Assembly: GCF_013184545.1 (NCBI RefSeq)
Contig: NZ_JAAOJA010000005.1
Span: 287,007-351,006 of the forward strand
DNA length: 64,000 nt
Origin: Pseudomonas tumuqii
Lineage (GTDB): Bacteria > Pseudomonadota > Gammaproteobacteria > Pseudomonadales > Pseudomonadaceae
Direction: 5' to 3'
Part shown: positions 58,602 to 64,000 of the stretch, piece after piece
How the letters are laid out: each line of letters starts with the position of its first letter
Numbering within the stretch: the stretch's first letter is position 1
The notes under the pieces: generated by a model
Database searches by the model: none
The model's input: only the letters and a program-made list of their open reading frames with translations
What the model was told of the DNA's origin: nothing
Made by a program: the position numbers and the translations under genes

Positions 58602-58838
58602 AGGTTCATTGCTCCATCAGTGAGTGGCAGTGCCGTGGTGTTACTGGCTCGTTCTGATTGCGGGCCTTGCGGTGCTCGGTGTGCGCCGGGCAGGTCACGA
58701 GTGGCCTGCTGGCGGTCGGTCCGCGAGGTAAGCCGTAGGCAAGCCGGCTGCCTGGGGCATCCGGCTGGTGCGCTGCGGTTGCGGCTTGTTACCTGGCCCG
58801 TCCGGGTGATCCGGGTGGGCCGGGATTGCGTTGTCGGC

Positions 58839-59783
58839 CTAGAGCCCGACGTGTTTCTTCACGGCGGCGATGCCGTCCTGGCCGTCGTAGGTGGTGACCC
58901 CGGCCAGCCACTTGTCGAGGATCTGCGGGTTGGCCTTGATCCAGTTTTTCGCCACGGTGGCCGGGTCTTCTTTCTCCAGCACTTTCTCCATCAGCTGGCT
59001 CTCGATCTCGACGGTGAACTGCAGGTTGTTCAGCAGCTTGCCCATGTTGGCGCAGCGCGCTTCGTAATCCGGCGGTACCACGGTGTAGACCTTGGCCGCA
59101 CCGTAGTCCGGGCCGAAGATGTCATCGCCGCCTTCCAGATAGGTGATGTCGAACTGGGTATTCATCGGGTGCGGTGCCCAGCCGAGGAACACCACCGGTT
59201 GTTTCTTCTTCACTGCGCGCTGCACCTGCACCAGCATGCCGGCTTCGCTGGACTCGACCATGCGGAATTGGCCCATGCCGAACTGGTCGCCCTTGATCAT
59301 TTTTTCGATCAGCAGGTTGCCGTCGTTACCGGGTTCGATGCCGTAGATCTTGCCGTCGAGTTCTTTCTTGAACTTGGCGATGTCCTGAAAGCTCTTCAGG
59401 CCGGCTTCGGCCGCATAGGTCGGCACTGCCAGGGTGTATTTGGCGCCTTCCAGGTTGGCGGTCGGCAGCACCTTGACCCCGCCGTCCTTGGTGAATGGCT
59501 CGATCACCGGATCCATCGAGGGTGCCCAGTAGCCGAGGAACACGTCGATCTGCTTTTTCTGTACGCCGGTGAAGGCGATCGGCACCGAGGCCATGATCTT
59601 GCGCGGCTGATAGCCCAGGCCTTCGCTCAGGGTCATGGCCACGCCGGTGGTGGCGGCGATGTCGGCCCAGCCGATTTCGGCGAAACGCACCTGCTTGCAG
59701 CTTTCCGGCTCCTGGGCCCAGGCGCTTTGCAGCAGCGCGCAGGACAACAGGCTAACCCCGGCAATGGTTTTCAATGTGCTCAT
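58839..59783 (-). CDS. cbcX: Choline ABC transporter substrate-binding protein CbcX
   Basis: A 314-aa periplasmic protein of the ChoX/CbcX family. The signal peptide ends CALLQSAWA; then QEPESCKQVRFAEIGWADIA. ChoX-type stretches: QIDVFLGYWAPSMDPVIEPF, LEGAKYTLAVPTYAAEAGLK, GKIYGIEPGNDGNLLIEKMI and VVFLGWAPHPMNTQFDITYL, rich in the Trp/Tyr residues that box the trimethylammonium group. It follows cbcW by 35 bp in the cbcV-cbcW-cbcX operon. Confidence 0.93.
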   Translation of the reverse strand: MSTLKTIAGVSLLSCALLQSAWAQEPESCKQVRFAEIGWADIAATTGVAMTLSEGLGYQPRKIMASVPIAFTGVQKKQIDVFLGYWAPSMDPVIEPFTKDGGVKVLPTANLEGAKYTLAVPTYAAEAGLKSFQDIAKFKKELDGKIYGIEPGNDGNLLIEKMIKGDQFGMGQFRMVESSEAGMLVQVQRAVKKKQPVVFLGWAPHPMNTQFDITYLEGGDDIFGPDYGAAKVYTVVPPDYEARCANMGKLLNNLQFTVEIESQLMEKVLEKEDPATVAKNWIKANPQILDKWLAGVTTYDGQDGIAAVKKHVGL

Positions 59784-59818
59784 CTATGACGTCCTGTGTG
59801 AATGGAGAAGTGAAGGCC

Positions 59819-60700
59819 TTACTCGCGTTGCAATTTCGCGCTCACCCAGCTGATCAGGCTGTTGCGTTTCTCGGTTTGCTTGGTGCCGAAGCTTTCGGTG
59901 ATGCGGTCGAGGATGATCGCCAGCAACACCACGGCCATGCCGCTTTCGAAGCCTAGACCGATATCCAGGCGCTGGATGCTCGCCAGCACGTCATTGCCCA
60001 GGCCGCCGGCACCGACCATCGAGGCGATGATCACCATCGACAGGGCCATCATGATGGTCTGGTTGACCCCGGCCATGATCGACGGCATGGCGTTCGGCAG
60101 TTGCACCTTGAACAGCAGCTGGCGGCTGTTGCAGCCGAACGACTGGCCGGCTTCGATGATTTCCTTGTTGACCTGGCGAATGCCCAGGTTGGTCAGGCGC
60201 ACCGCCGGCGGCATGGCGAAGATCACCGTGGCGATGATCCCCGGTACGCGGCCGAGGCCGAACAGCATGGCCGCCGGGATCAGGTAGACGAAGGCCGGCA
60301 TGGTCTGCATGAAGTCGAGGATCGGCCGGATGATGGTGGTCACCCGCTCGCTGGTGGCGGCCCAGATGCCCAGCGGGATGCCCAGCGCGAGGCTGATCAG
60401 CGTCGCGGAGAAGGTCAGGCCGAGGGTCACCACGGTCTGTTCCCAGAAGCCGGTGAGGACGATGAGGATGAACGACACCGCGGTGAAGGCGGCGAAGCGC
60501 GCGCCGATGCGCCACAGGCCGAGGCCGACGAAGATGGCGATCAGCAGCCAGGCCGGTGGCAGCATCAGGACGCTCTCGATGCCCTCGGAGAAGCCGCTGA
60601 CCACGCCGCCGATGCTGTCGAAGCCGCCGCTGTAGTTGTCCAGCAGGTGCTGGACCACGTCGTTGACCCAGCTGCCCAGGTCGAGTTTCTTCTCGCTCAT
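59819..60700 (-). CDS. cbcW: Choline ABC transporter permease CbcW
   Basis: A 293-aa ProW/OpuAB-type permease. The ATG is at 60700, one base after the cbcV stop. About six membrane segments (MLPPAWLLIAIFVGLGLWRI; LGLTFSATLISLALGIPLGI) with the EAA loop QVNKEIIEAGQSFGCNSRQL for contact with the ATPase, and MAGVNQTIMMALSMVIIASM then VGAGGLGNDVLASIQRLD. It is the shared channel of the Cbc choline/betaine/carnitine system. Confidence 0.95.
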   Translation of the reverse strand: MSEKKLDLGSWVNDVVQHLLDNYSGGFDSIGGVVSGFSEGIESVLMLPPAWLLIAIFVGLGLWRIGARFAAFTAVSFILIVLTGFWEQTVVTLGLTFSATLISLALGIPLGIWAATSERVTTIIRPILDFMQTMPAFVYLIPAAMLFGLGRVPGIIATVIFAMPPAVRLTNLGIRQVNKEIIEAGQSFGCNSRQLLFKVQLPNAMPSIMAGVNQTIMMALSMVIIASMVGAGGLGNDVLASIQRLDIGLGFESGMAVVLLAIILDRITESFGTKQTEKRNSLISWVSAKLQRE

Positions 60701-60701
60701 G

Positions 60702-61898
60702 TCATTCCCCCTGCATGCGGGTCAGCAGGCGACCCTTGCTGATGGCGCCGCAGTAGATACCTTTGCCGTCGACGACCGGGATCGGCCCCTCGTTGTCCAC
60801 CAAACGCCCGATCACCTGATCCAGCGGCATGTCTTCCGGTACCGGGTTGATCTGTTTCAGCACCGCATGGTCGAGGCCGCGGGTCTGGCCGCCTTCGACC
60901 AGCAGGGCGATTTTCTCCAGGCTGATGGAGCCGTAGAAACGGTGGTTCTCGTCGACGATGAAGGCGTAGTGCTTGTCCAGCGCTTGCAGCGCCTGGGACA
61001 CCGTATGCGCGTCCGGCGCTTTACCGTTATGCACGAACAGCGGCACGCTATCGGCCTTGAGCTGGCCGGCGGTGAGGTAGCGGTTGGTGTCGACGGTGTC
61101 GAAGAAGTTGCGCACGTAGTCGTTGGCCGGGTTGTCGACCAGCTCCTGCGGGGTGCCGACCTGGATCAGCTTGCCGCCTTCCATGATGCCGATGCGCGTG
61201 CCGATGCGCATGGCTTCTTCAATGTCGTGGGAGACGAAGATGATGGTGCGGCGATGGGTCTTTTGCAGTTCCAGCAGCACGTCCTGCATCTCGCGGCGCT
61301 TGAGCGGGTCGAGGGCGGAAAACGCCTCGTCCATGATGATCATCGACGGGTCGACGGCCAGGGCGCGGGCCAGGCCGACGCGCTGCTGCATGCCGCCGGA
61401 GAGCTCGTGGGGAAACTTGTGGGCGAAGGTGTCGAGACCGACCTGGGTGAGTACTTCCATGGCCCGCTTCTCGCGTTCCTTGCGGCTCTTGCCGGCCACT
61501 TCAAGGCCGAAGGCGGCGTTGTCCAGCACGGTGCGCGAGGGCATCAGGGCGAAGGACTGGAAGACCATGCTCATGTCGCGCCGGCGCAGGTCGATCAATT
61601 GCTTCTTCGGCAGTTTGGCGACGTTCTGCCCGTCGATGTAGACGTTACCGGCCGATGGCTCGACCAGGCGGTTGATCAGGCGGATCAGGGTGGATTTGCC
61701 CGAGCCGGAGAGGCCCATGAGGACGAAGATTTCACCCTCCTCGACGCTGAAGGACACGTCGCTGACGCCGATCACCGCGCCCTTCTCGGCAAGGATCTTG
61801 TCCTTGCTCCAGCCCTGCTTGAGCAGGTCGATTGCTTCTTGTGGCTGTGCGCCGAAAACCTTGTAGAGGTTCTCGACGACGATTTTTCCAGACTGCAT
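60702..61898 (-). CDS. cbcV: Choline ABC transporter ATP-binding protein CbcV
   Basis: A 398-aa ProV/OpuAA-type ATPase. Walker A LMGLSGSGKSTLIRLINRLV, signature ELSGGMQQRVGLARALAVD, Walker B MIIMDEAFSALDPLKRREM, switch FVSHDIEEAMRIG. Residues ~285-398 hold a CBS pair (TVSQALQALDKHYAFIVDEN; EDMPLDQVIGRLVDNEGP) that in OpuA-type systems responds to ionic strength or nucleotides. First gene of the operon; upstream is a 660-bp non-coding region. Confidence 0.95.
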   Translation of the reverse strand: MQSGKIVVENLYKVFGAQPQEAIDLLKQGWSKDKILAEKGAVIGVSDVSFSVEEGEIFVLMGLSGSGKSTLIRLINRLVEPSAGNVYIDGQNVAKLPKKQLIDLRRRDMSMVFQSFALMPSRTVLDNAAFGLEVAGKSRKEREKRAMEVLTQVGLDTFAHKFPHELSGGMQQRVGLARALAVDPSMIIMDEAFSALDPLKRREMQDVLLELQKTHRRTIIFVSHDIEEAMRIGTRIGIMEGGKLIQVGTPQELVDNPANDYVRNFFDTVDTNRYLTAGQLKADSVPLFVHNGKAPDAHTVSQALQALDKHYAFIVDENHRFYGSISLEKIALLVEGGQTRGLDHAVLKQINPVPEDMPLDQVIGRLVDNEGPIPVVDGKGIYCGAISKGRLLTRMQGE

Positions 61899-62558
61899 GG
61901 GTGTTCCCCTTCAGTAGACATCCCAGATCAGCTACATGGAACCTGCCGCGCGCCATCGGGGCGTTCGTCAGGTGATGCCGACTGTACTTGCCTGTGGGTG
62001 TGTGCATGGTTTCGAGTGCTGGAAGACCGTTTGCCGGGCGGCTGGCAGGGCGCTCAGGCACAGCGCGTAACACACGTCCGCAACCTTGTGGGTCATGGGC
62101 GTTGCTCGAGCCGGTTACTGAGTGAACCGTGCATTGCCGTACCGCAAACTGCTTTCCAAACCCTCTGGCAGCGTTAAGAAGCCCAATCCTTGGGAGTTCA
62201 CATCTCGAACCGAGATGCGCGTACATCCGAAATTTTCTTGTTGGGCTGGCGCCAAATGTGCTGCCAGCGCTTATCTGTTATTCGGTCCGGAGCGGTGGGC
62301 TCCGGTCTGCCATCTCCCGCGGGAGGTGGCAGCGACGAAATCGGCTGACTCAACGATATAGTCTTCGAATCGCGGCAATTGTCGGTTTGCGACGCTGACG
62401 TATTGGGCGACGACATGACGCAGGCCTATAAAAACCATAACAGCGTTTTATAGGTCTTGGCCAAGGCTGAAACCCGCGCCAGCCGTGGTTTTCAGCTGTT
62501 GACATGAGTGTAGCCGGCGTATCCCGGGGGCTGCGGCGCAAGCGAAGAAAAGTGAAAA
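61899..62558. other. Long non-coding region upstream of the cbc operon
   Basis: 660 bp between cbcV and the next minus-strand gene. It should hold the cbc promoter and activator sites, which I cannot identify. Visible structure: CCTATAAAA/TTTTATAGG (62425-62454), which may end the transcript of the gene at 62559 although no T-run follows, and a short CTCCCGCGGGAG palindrome near 62313. No gene is supported; frames on the plus strand lack coding character. Confidence 0.55.
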
Positions 62559-63497
62559 TCAGGGCGTTTTTTTGCGGTCTGATGGCAAATTCGCCACGCT
62601 GCCGTCGCGGCGGGTGACGCCTTCGAGCCATTGCGCGCGTATCTGCGGATGGGCCTTCAACCAGGCCTTGGCCTCGCGCCTGGGGGTGGTGTTCTGGTTG
62701 AGGATCGCCTCCATCAGGTCATTCTCCATCTGCAGGCTGAAGCGCATGTTCTTGAATAGCCGACCAAGGTTCGGGCATTGCGTCGCAAAGCCCTTGCGCA
62801 CCGTGGTATAGACGGTGGCGCCCCCCAGGTTGGGGCCGAAGAAATCGTCGCCGCCAGTCAGGTAGCGCATGTTCAGCTGGTTGTTCATGGGGTGCGGTTC
62901 CCAGCCGAGGAACACCGCCCATTTACTCAGGTGATCGGCGCGTTTGACATGCAGGATCATGTCCGACTCGCTGGACTCCACCAGTTCGAATCCGCCGAGG
63001 TCAAAGATGTTCTTGTCGATCATCTGCTGGATCAGCTGGTTGCCGCTGTTGCCCGGCTCGATGCCGTAGATCTTGCCGCCCAGTTGCTGGCGGAATTTGG
63101 CGATGTCGCTGAAGTCCTTGAGGCCGGCTTCGTGCGCGGCCTGATTGACCGCCAGGGTGTACTTGGCGCCCTCTAGGTTGACCGTCAGCAGCTCCACCGA
63201 GCCGTCGTCCAGGAAGGGGCGGATGTCCTTTTCCGAACTGGGTAGCCAGGTGTCGAGGAACACATCGACCTCGTTGTCGTGCAGCGCCTTGAAGGTCGCC
63301 GGCACCGACAGGCGCTTGATCTGGGAGCGGTAGCCCAGCTCGTTGAGTACCAGACGGGTCACGGCGTTGGTGGTGATCAGGTCGGTCCAGCCAACGTCGG
63401 CCAGGCGCACCAGGTCGCAGGCCGCGGGTTCTACGGCGTGGGCCAGCAGCGGGCTGCTCAGGGCCAGTGCCAGCAGGCAGTTCTGGGGTAATTTCAT
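62559..63497 (-). CDS. CbcX-like substrate-binding protein (third of the cluster)
   Basis: A 312-aa periplasmic protein. The ATG at 63497 (MKLPQNCLLALALSSPLLAH) lies behind GGATAAG; a TTG at 63509 is less likely. The signal peptide ends LLAHAV. It shares with CbcX the pattern CDLVRLADVGWTDLITTNAV, NEVDVFLDTWLPSSEKDIRP, GKIYGIEPGNSGNQLIQQMI and AVFLGWEPHPMNNQLNMRYL, but the binding-site surroundings differ (DTW for GYW; LPSS for APSM), so the ligand may be another quaternary amine such as carnitine. It stands alone in its transcript between the cbc operon and the serine dehydratase gene. Confidence 0.88.
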   Translation of the reverse strand: MKLPQNCLLALALSSPLLAHAVEPAACDLVRLADVGWTDLITTNAVTRLVLNELGYRSQIKRLSVPATFKALHDNEVDVFLDTWLPSSEKDIRPFLDDGSVELLTVNLEGAKYTLAVNQAAHEAGLKDFSDIAKFRQQLGGKIYGIEPGNSGNQLIQQMIDKNIFDLGGFELVESSESDMILHVKRADHLSKWAVFLGWEPHPMNNQLNMRYLTGGDDFFGPNLGGATVYTTVRKGFATQCPNLGRLFKNMRFSLQMENDLMEAILNQNTTPRREAKAWLKAHPQIRAQWLEGVTRRDGSVANLPSDRKKTP

Positions 63498-63859
63498 CGG
63501 CTTATCCAATCGCGGGTGGCGGATCCCCCCTTGGGGGCTCTGGCCATGAACCTGGCGAGACGAACGGCTGCTGGCCGGCGCATGGGCGTCGGATGATTAC
63601 GCCGGGGCTTGCTCGCTGCCTATGCGCCGGGTCGCTGGCAGAACGCAGTTGTCGCATTTGGTCGCTGGAAATATAGGCGCCAGCTTGTGGGCGATCCGCC
63701 GGCTCGTACGCTGCGGTGTAGGCGAAACCGGCGGTGTCCATTCGGCTCCTCGATTCCCCGCCTGACGGATTTGGATACGAACGCGTCGGTGTGGGACGCC
63801 TGCGCTTGGCGCAAATCCCGATGATGGCTGCACAGCTGGAATGCGTGCAGGAGATTGTT
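63498..63859. other. Divergent intergenic region, nothing assigned
   Basis: 362 bp between the CbcX-like gene (minus) and the serine ammonia-lyase gene (plus). It must contain both promoters and possibly a binding site for the betaine-responsive regulator GbdR, but I cannot place one. No repeat element was seen. Confidence 0.5.
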
Positions 63860-64000
63860 GTGGCTATCAGTGTTTTCGACTTGTTCAAGATCGGTATCGG
63901 GCCATCCAGCTCGCATACCGTCGGCCCGATGCGCGCTGCGGCGCTGTTCCTCGGCGCGCTGCGCGAGCGGCGCATGCTGGCGCGGGTGCAGCGCGTGGAA
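63860..64000 (+). CDS. L-serine ammonia-lyase (SdaA/SdaB family), N-terminus only
   Basis: The start is GTG at 63860 behind CAGGAG. The first 47 codons read [20 protein letters not shown] then [18 protein letters not shown], the diagnostic start of iron-sulfur L-serine dehydratases, which deaminate serine to pyruvate. The gene runs off the window. In other pseudomonads a serine dehydratase sits beside cbcX and gbdR, in line with serine being an end product of betaine and sarcosine breakdown. Confidence 0.93.
   Translation, partial: MAISVFDLFKIGIGPSSSHTVGPMRAAALFLGALRERRMLARVQRVE

Noticed and set aside
62122..62398. Two overlapping plus-strand frames upstream of cbcV
   Set aside because: Different frames of the same bases, no ribosome site, no family resemblance; treated as non-coding.

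Overview
The window reads as chromosomal DNA of a Pseudomonas-type gammaproteobacterium. It is GC-rich, and its gene sets are ones known from that genus: recC-recB-recD, a three-gene pntAA/pntAB/pntB transhydrogenase, gcdR/gcdH/CoA-transferase for glutarate, a NorR-controlled flavohaemoprotein, tandem DUF2388 and DUF1127 genes, and a choline/betaine block (betA, betB, betI, cbcV, cbcW, cbcX) next to a serine dehydratase. That last order resembles the bet-cbc-sda region of P. aeruginosa as I remember it. I saw no rRNA, tRNA, CRISPR array, phage or insertion sequence.

Layout. 1-2.2 kb: an edge-truncated globin-sensor GGDEF/EAL protein, then a strong terminator and a small gene. 2.4-6.2 kb: a TAXI-type TRAP uptake system. 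6.2-9.3 kb: a Na/Pi cotransporter and an orphan PilT/PilU-like ATPase. 9.6-18.5 kb: recC-recB-recD. 18.7-23.9 kb: a four-gene module of PspA/IM30 protein, AAA+ ATPase, coiled-coil membrane protein and a periplasmic substrate-binding/OmpA fusion; it is the best candidate here for a poorly described system. 24-29.4 kb: a PuuD-like hydrolase, a stretch holding two gene relics, TerC, a CitMHS citrate carrier, an AEC permease and a GFA protein. 29.4-32.9 kb: a large DUF4105 protein with two DUF2388 and two DUF1127 small proteins. 33.3-36.2 kb: transhydrogenase. 36.8-40.4 kb: glutarate catabolism. 40.5-44 kb: nitric oxide detoxification with a legible NorR/sigma-54 control region, then a small gene behind an ANR-type box. 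44-48.5 kb: an ABC exporter with an AttH/CrtC-like lipoprotein. 48.5-52.8 kb: betA, betB, betI with two BetI operators. 53-57.5 kb: a ribbon-helix-helix regulator, a SulP anion transporter and small or hydrolase genes. 57.7-63.5 kb: three substrate-binding proteins around one CbcV-CbcW transporter core. The window ends inside a serine ammonia-lyase gene.

Two themes cut across the map. Quaternary amine use is concentrated in the last 16 kb: import by Cbc, oxidation of choline to betaine by BetA and BetB, repression by BetI, and an adjoining serine dehydratase that fits the glycine/serine end of betaine breakdown. Intergenic spaces also carry many long imperfect palindromes, most beginning GTAG and ending CTAC, in at least six sequence families. 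They look like REP/REPIN-type elements, and a half copy of one lies inside the recC reading frame.
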